DNA from: Pyrinomonadaceae bacterium
Lineage (GTDB): Bacteria > Acidobacteriota > Blastocatellia > Pyrinomonadales > Pyrinomonadaceae
Length of the DNA stretch: 64,000 bases
Assembly (NCBI GenBank): GCA_014380365.1
Contig: JACMJZ010000024.1
Location: 62,001 to 126,000, forward strand
Reading direction: 5' to 3'
Under the pieces are notes generated by a model that had not been told where the DNA came from, did no database searches, and saw nothing but the letters and a program-made list of their open reading frames with translations. Shown here one piece after another: positions 16,487 to 25,138 of the stretch (positions within the stretch are counted from its first letter, which is position 1; the number at the start of each line of letters is the position of its first letter). The position numbers and the translations under genes are program-made.

Positions 16487-17206
16487 ATGGAAAACTCAAA
16501 CGACTCTAAGCGGCTTCTCTTAATCAGCAATTCCACACTTCACGGCAGCGGCTATCTTGATCATGCGGCGGCGGAAATCCAGGACTTCCTCGGCAGTGTT
16601 GGGCGCGTTCTCTTTATTCCTTTCGCGCTTGCTGACCATCAAGACTACGCCTCGCGTGCGCGCCAGCGGTTCGCGGCGATGGGCTACGATCTGGATTCCA
16701 TTCACGAGGCCGGTGATAAGCAGCAAGCCGTTAACGATGCCGAGTCGATCTTCATAGGCGGCGGCAATACGTTTCGGCTCCTAAAGGCGCTGTACGACTT
16801 TGAGCTGTTGTCGCTAATCAAACAGCGGGCAGAACAGGGGACGCCCTACATTGGATCTTCCGCTGGTTCGAATGTCGCGGGTCCCACCATCAGGACGACC
16901 AACGACATGCCGATCGTCGAACCTCCATCTTTCAATGCGCTCGGTCTCGTGAGTTTTCAAATCAACCCACACTATCTCGATCCCAGCCCCGACTCGACGC
17001 ACATGGGAGAAACTCGCGAAGAGAGAATCCTTCAGTTCCTGGAGGAGAATGAAACCCCGGTGGTAGGCATGCGCGAAGGTGCGATGGTTCGAGTGGAAAA
17101 CGGCTCCGCTATTTTGAAAGGATCTTCCGGCGCGCGCATTTTTCGCAAAGCACACCCGCCCGCCGAAATCCTTCCCGGCGCACACCTTAACGGCCTCCTC
17201 CCCTAG
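16487..17206 (+). CDS. pepE: Alpha-aspartyl dipeptidase (peptidase S51)
   Basis: 239-residue cytoplasmic serine peptidase that cleaves Asp-Xaa dipeptides. The nucleophile motif GSSAGSN (Ser125) matches GWSAGAN of E. coli PepE, and IFIGGGNTFRLLKALYDF (88-105) and PHYLDPSPDSTHMGETREERI (His/Glu of the triad region) are present. ATG 16487 has GGAG/AGGA upstream; the longer ORF from 16397 adds 30 residues without family likeness. Length is close to the 229 aa of the E. coli enzyme. Confidence 0.9.
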   Translation: MENSNDSKRLLLISNSTLHGSGYLDHAAAEIQDFLGSVGRVLFIPFALADHQDYASRARQRFAAMGYDLDSIHEAGDKQQAVNDAESIFIGGGNTFRLLKALYDFELLSLIKQRAEQGTPYIGSSAGSNVAGPTIRTTNDMPIVEPPSFNALGLVSFQINPHYLDPSPDSTHMGETREERILQFLEENETPVVGMREGAMVRVENGSAILKGSSGARIFRKAHPPAEILPGAHLNGLLP

Positions 17207-17311
17207 CCCACTCAAGCGGTGAAGTCGAAAGTCACGGCTCGCGCGTCGAAGATGTAGTACTATGCAGACGCGGCGCAGCCCCCCAAGACTAAGCCGTGAG
17301 GTTTTCGGTTA

Positions 17312-19816
17312 ATGCATCACCTATTCGCGCGAAGCAGCATCGCGATTCTGCTGGCGCAATCTCTTTTCGTTCCCAGTGCTGTTCTTGCTCAAAACCACAT
17401 TCCCGGCGCTGGACGCTCAGTTGCTTCGCGGCCATTAACTCCCAAAGCTCATGACGAATGGAAAGCGATCGCCGCTGAGTCGATAATTTCGCTGGATCGT
17501 TTCCAGGAACCCGCAACCTCGACATCGGAACCAACCATTCGCGTGGCCCTCGCCACCAATGCGCGCTCGGCTACCATCTCCACCGCCGGCCAGCTAATGA
17601 ACGCCACGGGCGATGTCGACAGAGCTTCGACTCTCGTCGCTTTAGAAGTAGCACGCGTGCGGCTTGAAGCTCGCCTGCTGTCTCCAGCCCTTGCAGTTGA
17701 CCCCGAAACAGGTTATCGACTTCAGATCGCCGGAACGTCTGTGCGCGCCGACACCGAACAAAAGTCTCGAGAGGTGCGCGAAGCTATCGGCGAAGAACCG
17801 CAGCTGGTCTACGGCACCGATACAAAGACGTGGGGACTACTGCTGGCCACGCGTCGGTCACGCAATGAAGCGGAAGAAGTGCGGTCGCGACTGGAGGAGG
17901 CTGGATTCGAAGCGTCGGTTTTACCGCCAACCACTTCGCCGCCTTCAAGTAACCCGGCGACGGGTACGCCGCCTGAAACCCTTGCGCAAAACCGCTCATC
18001 TGAAACGAGACCGCGCTCCACAATGCCTTCTTCATCGGCTTCGTCGCCGGGCGCATCATCAAGCAGCGTACGGCCTGCCTCTCGGTCGGTAAATATGGTT
18101 TCGAGAGAAGTGGTGGCTTCGGCCGCAGGCGCTGGCCGCTTGTTTAGTTCCAGTGCACCGGTGACCTTCGCGTCAGCTGATGAAAAATTGCCCGTGCGTT
18201 ACGACGACAAACCATATCGTGGGCGCATTGAGGTCTTCGCCAACAAACGCGGCGCCCTGACGGTGGTAAACGTGCTGGGATTGGAAGACTACGTCAAAGG
18301 AGTTGTGCCGAATGAGCTTTCGGCCGGCGGCTTTCCGCTGATTGAAGCTCACAAGGCACAGGCAATCGCGGCGCGAACTTATGCGCTGCGGAATCGCGGG
18401 CAGTTTATGTCGGAGGGTTACGACCTTTTGCCAACCACCCGCAGCCAGGTTTATCGAGGTCTCGTCTCGGAGAACTCGTTTTCGTCGCGCGCCGTCGATG
18501 AAACGCGCGGCGTCGTCGCCACTTACAATGGCGAAGCGATAAACGCACTCTACACTTCCACCTGTGGCGGACGCACTGAGGACGCCGCAAACATTTTCAA
18601 CGGCCCGCTGCCCTACGCCGTTGGACGCGAGTGCGCAGCTGAGGGCCGCGCAGCACTCGCGCCCTTTACCATCAAGACCACGCGCGAACCAGCCGAACTC
18701 AAAGAGGCGCAGAATGTTCCAATTGCCCGCGATGTAGCGGTGCTGGCTGTTCACAACTTCACTTCACTAAAGACACGAATCTCCGACTCGTGGGTGTCAG
18801 GCGAGACGCCGGTCTCCGAAGTTCGCAGTTGGCTCGCCTCGACTGCAACGCTGGCTCGCCAAACAGCTCCGGCAGTTACCGAAGAGGTGAACAGGCCGGG
18901 ACCGTTCGCTACTGCCCTGAGCTCCGCGGTTTTCGGCGAAAGCCGCGCCAACACACTTCTAAACGACGCCGATGTAGATTATTTTCTGGCGGTGCGCGAT
19001 GCCAAAGACGTACCTGAGAGTAATCGTTCAGATGTTGCAATGCTGGTTCGCGACGGTTATCTCGCCGTTCTGCCTGATGCAACCTTGCGTCCGCGCGATC
19101 CCCTCTCGCGAGCTCGGGCGCTGCATTCAATCGCGCGCATCCTGGAATCGCGCAACCTGCTGCAGCTACAAAAAGGAACGGCGCGACCAACCGCGGACGA
19201 CAACCTGATCCTGCGCAGCGCCAAGGGCAAGGACGTCCCAGTGAAGATTAGCGCGGACGCTTTTCTGTTTCGCCAGATTGGCGAAAACGTCTATCCCGTA
19301 CGCTCCGTCGCCCTCGTAGGTGGTGAGCCAGTTATCTTTCACGTCAGCGCAGGAGGCGAAGTCGACTATTTGGAAGTTAAGCCCGCACCGAATGGCGCCG
19401 CTGCGGATCGTTTCTCGCCCTTCACCAACTGGATAAATGACCTATCCGTCGGCCAGGTTCAATCGCGACTGGGCCGCGCAGCGAGTGGGATTGGATCGCT
19501 TACCGACCTGCGCGTGGTTTCGCGCGGCAGCTCTCGCCGCGTAACTGATCTCGAAGTCATCGGCACAAATGGCACGGCACATGTGCGCGGCGGACGCATT
19601 CGTTCAGCTCTCGGCCTGCGCGAACAACTCTTTGTAATCGAACGCAAGTATGACGACGACGGACGTGTGACTGGTTTCAGTTTTATCGGCCGCGGCTGGG
19701 GCCACGGCGTGGGCATGTGCCAGGTCGGCGCCTACGGCCTCGCACGCCAGGGCTTCAGCGGCGAACAAATCCTGAAAGCGTATTACACGGGGATTGAGTT
19801 AACCAGAATGTATTAG
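17312..19816 (+). CDS. SpoIID/LytB-domain protein with SPOR-like region
   Basis: 834-residue exported protein. A signal peptide (1-26, ending VLA-Q) is followed by a SPOR-like repeat at about 130-205 (YRLQIAGTSVRADTEQ and WGLLLATRRSRNEAEEVRSR, the two halves that bind denuded glycan) and a Ser/Pro-rich linker. The SpoIID domain follows: VLGLEDYVKGVVPNELSAGG with the catalytic Glu, then HKAQAIAARTYAL. A large insert separates this from the conserved end GRGWGHGVGMCQVGAYGLA. SpoIID is a lytic transglycosylase acting on denuded peptidoglycan, so the fused SPOR region makes sense as a targeting module. In this apparent non-sporulator a role in septal wall remodelling is likely. Confidence 0.88.
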   Translation: MHHLFARSSIAILLAQSLFVPSAVLAQNHIPGAGRSVASRPLTPKAHDEWKAIAAESIISLDRFQEPATSTSEPTIRVALATNARSATISTAGQLMNATGDVDRASTLVALEVARVRLEARLLSPALAVDPETGYRLQIAGTSVRADTEQKSREVREAIGEEPQLVYGTDTKTWGLLLATRRSRNEAEEVRSRLEEAGFEASVLPPTTSPPSSNPATGTPPETLAQNRSSETRPRSTMPSSSASSPGASSSSVRPASRSVNMVSREVVASAAGAGRLFSSSAPVTFASADEKLPVRYDDKPYRGRIEVFANKRGALTVVNVLGLEDYVKGVVPNELSAGGFPLIEAHKAQAIAARTYALRNRGQFMSEGYDLLPTTRSQVYRGLVSENSFSSRAVDETRGVVATYNGEAINALYTSTCGGRTEDAANIFNGPLPYAVGRECAAEGRAALAPFTIKTTREPAELKEAQNVPIARDVAVLAVHNFTSLKTRISDSWVSGETPVSEVRSWLASTATLARQTAPAVTEEVNRPGPFATALSSAVFGESRANTLLNDADVDYFLAVRDAKDVPESNRSDVAMLVRDGYLAVLPDATLRPRDPLSRARALHSIARILESRNLLQLQKGTARPTADDNLILRSAKGKDVPVKISADAFLFRQIGENVYPVRSVALVGGEPVIFHVSAGGEVDYLEVKPAPNGAAADRFSPFTNWINDLSVGQVQSRLGRAASGIGSLTDLRVVSRGSSRRVTDLEVIGTNGTAHVRGGRIRSALGLREQLFVIERKYDDDGRVTGFSFIGRGWGHGVGMCQVGAYGLARQGFSGEQILKAYYTGIELTRMY

Positions 19817-19928
19817 ATAAAAGAGTTTCTGCATCAACGACCCACCTGCCTCACTCTTCGACGCGTTTGATTGCCTGCACACCTGTGATAGATTCGCGTC
19901 CAACCGCTATAAATAAGAGGAATTAGAT

Positions 19929-20492
19929 ATGGCCTCAACGATTGAACCGCTGCTAACAATCGCCGACCTCGACGTATACCCTGACGACGATGGAAACCGC
20001 TACGAGCTAATCGGAGGAGAACTATTCGTGTCTCGCGCTCCCGGTATTCCTCATCAACGCGTCCTTCTCAACCTTGAAATTGGTCTTAGCAATTATCTTA
20101 AGGCTCATCCGATTGGCATCCTCGTGCCCGGCGCCGGGGCGATCTTCAGCAATTACGACGCTGTAATCCCAGACCTGGCTTTTGTTCGTCACGAACGCTG
20201 GGACGAGGTTGTGACCGGCGAGAAGTTCACGGGCGCGGTTGATTTGGTTATCGAAGTCCTGTCGCCCGGAACCGCGAATCGTCAGCGCGATTTGGCTGCA
20301 AAGCGTGGGCTGTATGCAAAGTATGGGGTCGAAGAATATTGGATCATCGACACCGAGAATCTGTCTGTCCTGGTTTTTCGTTTACGCGGCTCAACGCTTG
20401 AGGAGGTTGCAATCCTAGCCGGCGATGATGAACTTTCCTCGCCACTCCTTCCTGGCTTTCGTTTGAAAGTAAACACCGTCTTCAAACTCTAG
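19929..20492 (+). CDS. Uma2-family PD-(D/E)xK endonuclease-like protein
   Basis: 187-residue protein of the Uma2 (DUF820) family, with a restriction-nuclease fold. The core reads GNRYELIGGELFV, AVIPDLAFV and VDLVIEVLSPGTANRQRDLAAKRGLYAKYGVEEYWIID, giving the Asp and Glu...Lys positions of the active site. ATG 19929 follows GAGG. Family members are numerous in cyanobacteria and acidobacteria and their biological role is unsettled. It appears as a single gene. Confidence 0.85.
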   Translation: MASTIEPLLTIADLDVYPDDDGNRYELIGGELFVSRAPGIPHQRVLLNLEIGLSNYLKAHPIGILVPGAGAIFSNYDAVIPDLAFVRHERWDEVVTGEKFTGAVDLVIEVLSPGTANRQRDLAAKRGLYAKYGVEEYWIIDTENLSVLVFRLRGSTLEEVAILAGDDELSSPLLPGFRLKVNTVFKL

Positions 20493-20518
20493 CAGGCTGC
20501 TACAAGGGGCGGAGAATA

Positions 20519-20610
20519 AGAAGAGACACGACGATCCACGAAAGAACACGAAACGACACAAACCTAAAGATCCTTTCGTGCCGCTTCGTGTGTTTCGTGG
20601 ATCGTTCTGA
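20519..20610. repeat. Inverted CACGAAA repeat
   Basis: GACGATCCACGAAAGAACAC... at 20528-20560 is matched in reverse complement by CTTTCGTGCCGCTTCGTG... through TTTCGTGGATCGTTC up to 20609. Fragments return at 21826-21845, just after miaA. It occupies the gap after Uma2. Confidence 0.65.
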
Positions 20611-20672
20611 GTTGTGCGTCCAGCGATGCCCAGTTGCTGGAACCTTTGTTGTGATCGTCCCTGAATCCATGG

Positions 20673-20768
20673 ATGCAATTCTCACGTAATCAACTCATCG
20701 GGGCATTCATGCTCCTTGCTCTCATCTGGGCGGTAATCCTCTATCGCGTGATATTCTCAGGCGCGTGA
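20673..20768 (+). CDS. 31-aa single-helix membrane peptide coupled to miaA
   Basis: Small ORF too short for routine calling: MQFSRNQLIGAFMLLALIWA followed by VILYRVIFSGA. A short polar N terminus is followed by one membrane helix (residues 8-28). Its TGA overlaps the GTG start of miaA as GTGA, the usual arrangement for translational coupling. No clear Shine-Dalgarno precedes it. Function unknown; it could also simply be a leader that couples ribosomes into miaA. Conservation in relatives would settle it. Confidence 0.5.
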   Translation: MQFSRNQLIGAFMLLALIWAVILYRVIFSGA

Positions 20769-21781
20769 GTGCAGACAAAGCCAAAACGGGCGGGCAAGAC
20801 GGCACCCCAGCCGGGCTGCCCGGCCGGGGACCCCGCGATGCCCGCGCTCCCGGGGTTATTGCCATCGTTGGCCCAACGGCCTCCGGCAAGAGCACGCTGG
20901 GAATCAAAGTCGCGTTGCGCCTCGGTGGAGAGATTATAAACTGCGACTCGGTTCAGGTTTACCAGGGGATTCAGATTGCAACCGCCAAAGTCCCGCTCGA
21001 AGAACGCGAAGGTATTCCACATCACTTGATTGATTTCGTGCCGCCGGAGATCAACTACACGGCGGGAGAGTGGGCACGCAAAGCCGAGACGAAGATCGAA
21101 GAAACAGAGAAGCGAGGTCGAGTACCCATCCTGGTTGGCGGTACAGGTCTCTACCTGCGCGCGTTGCGTAATCCCTTTTTCAAGAGTCCGCCGACAGACG
21201 AACAGCTGCGCCGCCGCATCAGCAGGCTTCGTGAACGGCACGGCCCCGAGCATCTTCATCGACTTTTACAGCGCCTCGATTCCGCCAGTGCGAAGGAACT
21301 CTATCCTCGCGATTGGCCTCGCGTGCAACGCGCAATCGAAGTTCGTTTGCAAACGGGTAGTCCAATGTCGCAGCAGAAAGTCAAACGGCCAAAGCCGCAT
21401 GAAAGTACACGTCGGCTTCGCGTTCTGGTGCTGGATCCTCCTCGCGCCGAGCTCTACACAAGAATCAACCAGCGAACGGAAGAACACTTTGCCGCCGGCC
21501 TCGTCGAGGAGGTTGAGCACCTATTGGCCGCGGGAGTGCCAGCCCAGTCGAATGCGCTGGGCGCGCACGGTTACCGGCGAGTAGTGGAATATCTCGAAGG
21601 GAAACGCGACCTGGCGAGCGCTATCGAACAAACAAAGGTCGACGTGCGTCGCTATTCGAAGCGGCAGTTGACATGGTTTCGGCGCGAGACGGGCGCCGAA
21701 TGGTTTGCAGGCTTTGGCGAGCAAACGCACATTCAGCACGCAGTTCTGGAAGCCATGAGTGTCCCGCCAGATAAGGCGTGA
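20765..21781 (+). CDS. miaA: tRNA dimethylallyltransferase
   Basis: Transfers the dimethylallyl group to N6 of A37 in tRNAs reading UNN codons. P-loop GPTASGKST, the substrate motif NCDSVQVYQGIQIATAKV, HHLIDF, GGTGLYLRAL and the C-terminal RRYSKRQLTWFR are all present. The N terminus is about 30 residues longer than usual: between the GTG start and the P-loop lies a family C repeat (20785-20847) read in frame as GTPAGLPGRGPRDARAPG. A later start inside the repeat is possible. Next gene is hfq, the same order as in many bacteria. Confidence 0.93.
   Translation: MSADKAKTGGQDGTPAGLPGRGPRDARAPGVIAIVGPTASGKSTLGIKVALRLGGEIINCDSVQVYQGIQIATAKVPLEEREGIPHHLIDFVPPEINYTAGEWARKAETKIEETEKRGRVPILVGGTGLYLRALRNPFFKSPPTDEQLRRRISRLRERHGPEHLHRLLQRLDSASAKELYPRDWPRVQRAIEVRLQTGSPMSQQKVKRPKPHESTRRLRVLVLDPPRAELYTRINQRTEEHFAAGLVEEVEHLLAAGVPAQSNALGAHGYRRVVEYLEGKRDLASAIEQTKVDVRRYSKRQLTWFRRETGAEWFAGFGEQTHIQHAVLEAMSVPPDKA
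20785..20847. repeat. Family C REP element inside the miaA N terminus
   Basis: CAGCCGGGCTGCCCGGCCGG and flanking bases mirror the compound palindrome of 12241-12302, with compensatory changes that keep the stems. It is in frame in the leader of miaA. Confidence 0.7.
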
Positions 21782-21917
21782 GCCACTAGTCACACGAACT
21801 AAAGCAAAGTCAGTTAGTGAAACTTCGTGTTATTTCGTGGATCGGTCGCCTTCGGTGGAGTGTCCCGGTTGGGTTGGCTAAAGTGACCAGCCACTCACGG
21901 GGCGCACTGTTGAATAC

Positions 21918-21946
21918 TTGTCAGCGCGAACCCGCTGTTGTAATCT
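21918..21946 (+). promoter_or_regulatory. Candidate promoter for hfq
   Basis: TTGTCA (21918-21923), a 17-bp spacer and TAATCT (21941-21946), about 40 bp before the hfq start codon. It would allow hfq expression independent of miaA. Confidence 0.4.
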
Positions 21947-21987
21947 GGGTACCCGCCCACAATTCGGAAGTTTCCAGGGAACCAACC

Positions 21988-22266
21988 ATGTCAGACGGTA
22001 AGGCAGCTCCGCAGAACATTCAGGATGCGTTTCTAAACACTGTCCGTCGGGAAAAGACTACGGTCGTGATCTATCTGGTTAACGGGGCCAAACTTAGCGG
22101 CCGCATCCGCAGTTTCGACAAGTTTTCCATCTTGCTGGAAGCGGGACCGCAGGAACAGTTGATCTTCAAGCACGCCATCTCGACAATTTCCCAAACCAGA
22201 CGTGTCAGCGGAGACTTGCGCGCGCAACCTGCCTCCGAAGTCAATACAAGTGAACCCGCTAACTGA
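21988..22266 (+). CDS. hfq: RNA chaperone Hfq
   Basis: 92-residue Sm-like RNA-binding protein that forms hexamers and pairs small RNAs with mRNAs. The Sm1 motif ([42 protein letters not shown], residues about 8-52) has the conserved Gln and the NG-KLSG-I turn. The Sm2 motif reads [11 protein letters not shown], with Lys-His in place of the proteobacterial YKHA. ATG 21988 begins the family homology; the longer upstream reading has none. A short acidic tail ends the protein. The downstream position from miaA supports the call. Confidence 0.92.
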   Translation: MSDGKAAPQNIQDAFLNTVRREKTTVVIYLVNGAKLSGRIRSFDKFSILLEAGPQEQLIFKHAISTISQTRRVSGDLRAQPASEVNTSEPAN

Positions 22267-22319
22267 TTCCCCCGCTAATTCCAGCCTGCTTTCTAATCGA
22301 TAAGTATTCGTCTGGCCCT

Positions 22320-22412
<93 letters not shown>

Positions 22413-22544
22413 AGAGAAAACCGGAATCGCACCTTACTCTGTTCACCTACCGACTCGCCCGAACCGCTGCATTCGTTTAAACTCTCGCGGGCATTTCGGA
22501 AACAAATTGGCAGCGCAAGCGGTAGCTTTTGCGCAGGGGAATCA

Positions 22545-23204
22545 TTGGCGGGAACTTTCATTACTTTCGAAGGAATCGACGGCAGCGGCAAATCTACACA
22601 TCTCCGACTGCTCGCCGATTTTCTTCGGTCCGGGGGTCTGGATGTGGTGTTGACGCGCGAGCCAGGCGGCACGCCGGTGGGCAATCGTCTGCGGGCCGCG
22701 CTGCTGGATGCAAGCGAGGAAGTGGATCCACTGACCGAGCTCCTCGTGTTCGCGGCCGATCGCGCACAGCACGTGCGCCGCGTGTTACGGCCCGCGATCG
22801 AGGAAGGACGAGTGATCATTTCCGATCGTTACGCCGATGCCACCGTCGCCTATCAGGGTGCGGGACGCGGATTCTCCGCTGAGTTAATTTCGGAAATCAT
22901 TGCGTTGGCCACTGAAGGATTGCGACCCGAGCTGACCCTTCTTTTTAATCTCTCAGTCGCCGAATCAAACACGCGCACCCGGCGCAGAACCAACGGTCAG
23001 CAGGCGGGCGACAGGTTAGACGCGGAAACCGCTGAGTTTCATACGCGCGTTCGCGATGCCTATCTGCGGCTCGCAGAAACTGAGCCGGATCGCATAAAGG
23101 TCATCGAAACGAACCGTTCAGTCGAGGAAACTCAGGAGTGCGTCAGAAAGGTTATTGTCCCTTTCCTGATAGGTCGCGGGCATATCCGTAACGCAAACTG
23201 TTAG
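22545..23204 (+). CDS. tmk: Thymidylate kinase
   Basis: Phosphorylates dTMP to dTDP. P-loop FEGIDGSGKSTHLRLL (residues about 7-22), TREPGGTPVGNRLR with the DRY-type DRYADATVAYQGAGRG, and LLFNLSVAESNTRTRRR are classic. TTG 22545 preceded by GGGGAA is chosen as start: the longer reading from 22374 runs through an inverted repeat and adds 57 residues with no family likeness. 219 aa fits the family. Followed by holB, a frequent tmk partner. Confidence 0.92.
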   Translation: MAGTFITFEGIDGSGKSTHLRLLADFLRSGGLDVVLTREPGGTPVGNRLRAALLDASEEVDPLTELLVFAADRAQHVRRVLRPAIEEGRVIISDRYADATVAYQGAGRGFSAELISEIIALATEGLRPELTLLFNLSVAESNTRTRRRTNGQQAGDRLDAETAEFHTRVRDAYLRLAETEPDRIKVIETNRSVEETQECVRKVIVPFLIGRGHIRNANC

Positions 23205-23273
23205 TTTGCGAACTGTTCGCTACCACTCGGTTGAGGTTTGGCTGCCTTCGCAAACTCACAGTTTGCGTTACCA
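23188..23273. repeat. Inverted repeat around the tmk-holB junction
   Basis: GTAACGCAAACTGTTAGTTT at 23188-23207 is answered by CGCAAACTCACAGTTTGCGTTAC ending at 23272. It spans the tmk stop codon and ends just before the holB start. Confidence 0.7.
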
Positions 23274-23279
23274 GAAATC

Positions 23280-24353
23280 ATGTTCGATCAGCTCATCGGG
23301 AATGAAAACGTAAAGAGCCTGCTCAGGCGGATCCTGGAAGCGCGACGCTTACCCGGCGCCATGGTCTTTGTCGGCGAAGAAGGCGTGGGGAAAAGACTGT
23401 TTGCGCTCGAGATTGCCAGGGCCCTTAACTGTCGCAAGCCTCAGGGGGCGGAAGGTTGTGGTGAATGTCCTGCCTGCAAGCGCATTTCAAAATTTAACTA
23501 CCCGCAAAGCGCCGAGTCAGACGATTGGAAAAAGATTATCTGGACGGATCACCCGGACGTGGGAATGGTCGTCGCGCCTAAACGCGTGTTGCTTGTCGAT
23601 CAGATGCGCGAGATAGAAAGCGCGGCAAACTATCGACCTTTTGAAGGCGCCGCGCGTGTGTTCCTCGTCGATGACGCGGACAAACTAAACGACTCCTCAG
23701 CCAATGCGCTTTTGAAAGTTCTCGAAGAACCACCGCATACTTCTCATATCATCTTGTTGACGTCGCGACCGGCGATGTTGCTGCCCACGATACGCTCGCG
23801 CTGTCAGATGATTCGCTTTTCGCCGCTTGCGGCCGAGGAAGTTGCGAACTTCTTGACGCAGAACAAGCTGGCTACCGGAAAGGATGCGCGCATTCGGGCT
23901 CGAGTAGCGCGCGGCAGCATCGGTCGTGCGCTATCACAGGATACGGAAAAGTTTTCTAAGCAACGCGAGGCAATGTTGAAGGTGCTCAAGGCGCTGGCCT
24001 CAGGTGACGATCGAATTCAACTGCTGCATTCGGCTGAGGAATTAAACGCGGCGCCGATCAAAGACGAATATGAGGCGCGGCTGGACATCCTTGAGACTCT
24101 GATTCGTGATGCGTGGATGCTATCGCTCGCTGCGCCAGCGACCAGCGTAGTGAACGAAGACTTGCTACCCCAGCTTAGGGCAATTAGCGAACGGCTGGAT
24201 CGTCGTCGTCCGGGCGGCTGGATTTCGCAAATCGAAGAGATGCGCGAACAACTCGTCGTCAACATCAATCGCAAGGCTGCGACCGATTCCTTGTTTCTCA
24301 CCATGGCGACCGCCACCGCTTCTCTTAAGAAAAGGCGCTTTCTGATTAAGTAG
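23280..24353 (+). CDS. holB: DNA polymerase III delta-prime subunit
   Basis: Clamp-loader subunit (357 aa) that helps place the sliding clamp on DNA. FDQLIGNENVKSLLRRIL begins the AAA+ domain. The P-loop is GEEGVGKR and the zinc module reads C-x8-C-x2-C-x2-C (CRKPQGAEGCGECPAC). VLLVDQMREI, VFLVDDADKLNDSSANALLKVLEEPP and LLTSRPAMLLPTIRSRCQ match delta-prime/DnaX family motifs, including the SRC motif. ATG 23280 is used since the preceding 14 codons are in an inverted repeat. Confidence 0.92.
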   Translation: MFDQLIGNENVKSLLRRILEARRLPGAMVFVGEEGVGKRLFALEIARALNCRKPQGAEGCGECPACKRISKFNYPQSAESDDWKKIIWTDHPDVGMVVAPKRVLLVDQMREIESAANYRPFEGAARVFLVDDADKLNDSSANALLKVLEEPPHTSHIILLTSRPAMLLPTIRSRCQMIRFSPLAAEEVANFLTQNKLATGKDARIRARVARGSIGRALSQDTEKFSKQREAMLKVLKALASGDDRIQLLHSAEELNAAPIKDEYEARLDILETLIRDAWMLSLAAPATSVVNEDLLPQLRAISERLDRRRPGGWISQIEEMREQLVVNINRKAATDSLFLTMATATASLKKRRFLIK

Positions 24354-24439
24354 CGAACGAACTGCGGGAATATCAACGCCGGACCGAGGTCGGCGCAATG
24401 GTCTCTTGACCAGGCTCCGACTTTGCTAGAATAAAGCCA

Positions 24440-24535
24440 ATGCCAAGATTGCTTCTTGTCGGTCTGGGGGGATTTGTTGGGACCGTATTCCGATACTGGT
24501 TGTCAGATCTCATCGCCAAACGTGGTTCAGTTTGA
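24440..24535 (+). pseudogene. crcB: Remnant of a CrcB-type fluoride exporter (N terminus only)
   Basis: 31 codons then TGA: MPRLLLVGLGGFVGTVFRYW followed by LSDLIAKRGSV. This matches the first membrane helix and the conserved GG-x-G-x-x-x-R-Y start of CrcB/Fluc channels, which are normally 110-130 aa with four helices. The other helices are missing; the tspO gene on the opposite strand ends only 3 bp away, so the deletion or rearrangement probably joined the two. I saw no fluoride riboswitch upstream. Confidence 0.65.
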
Positions 24536-24538
24536 AGT

Positions 24539-25042
24539 CTAAGATTCGGGTGGACTATTTAGTTTCAAGAGACCGTAACTCCACCAGGCCGCATAAGTCA
24601 GATATATCAAGTAGGGCACGAAAGCCCACGCCGCGACCTTATCGAATTGACGCAAGCAGACGAATAGGGCAATAGCAACGAGCGCATACGGGAATCCCAA
24701 CAGGAAAGCGCCAAACAGGTTTTGAGCGCGAAAGAATATGTAATTCCAGAGAGCGTTGGTAGCCATTACGATCAGGATTAGAGCGAAGGCTGCGTTCAAA
24801 AGTGGAGTATCGCCGTTGTACCTGAAGAGTCGGTAGAGAATTACGAAGCAGATGGCGTAATAAAGCGCGCCGATGATGTACCAAGCCCAGAGCGGCGCAG
24901 AGTAAGCCGGAAATCGTAACTTTGCGAAAAACGGCTTTATGTTATTCCCTGCGGCTAGTCCCTCCAGGATCGCACCAACGATGCAGACCCCGAGCGAGCT
25001 AAAGATAGCTAGAGTTACACTCATGCCCAGCTGGTATATCAT
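24539..25042 (-). CDS. tspO: TspO/MBR family membrane protein
   Basis: 167-residue protein with five membrane helices, like the tryptophan-rich sensory protein/peripheral benzodiazepine receptor family that binds porphyrins. Landmarks: FPAYSAPLWAWYIIGALYYA (Pro and Trp of helix 1-2), LNAAFALILIVMATNALWNYIFF (the N-x-x-W-x-x-x-FF motif) and PYLIYLTYAAWWSYGLLKLN near the end. It is divergent from many homologues, so function in porphyrin sensing is tentative. ATG 25042 gives normal length; a TTG at 25123 would add 27 residues. Confidence 0.72.
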   Translation of the reverse strand: MIYQLGMSVTLAIFSSLGVCIVGAILEGLAAGNNIKPFFAKLRFPAYSAPLWAWYIIGALYYAICFVILYRLFRYNGDTPLLNAAFALILIVMATNALWNYIFFRAQNLFGAFLLGFPYALVAIALFVCLRQFDKVAAWAFVPYLIYLTYAAWWSYGLLKLNSPPES

Positions 25043-25138
25043 TAGTTTGGCAACGCTGGCGAGATCATTCGCCGATGATGCGATTTGCGGGATATGCTGT
25101 TCGGACTCCTCTTCAACCAGCAACAGATTGTGGACGCA

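Noticed and set aside
24354-24439. Fluoride riboswitch upstream of the crcB remnant
   Set aside because: The conserved fluoride riboswitch core words are not visible.
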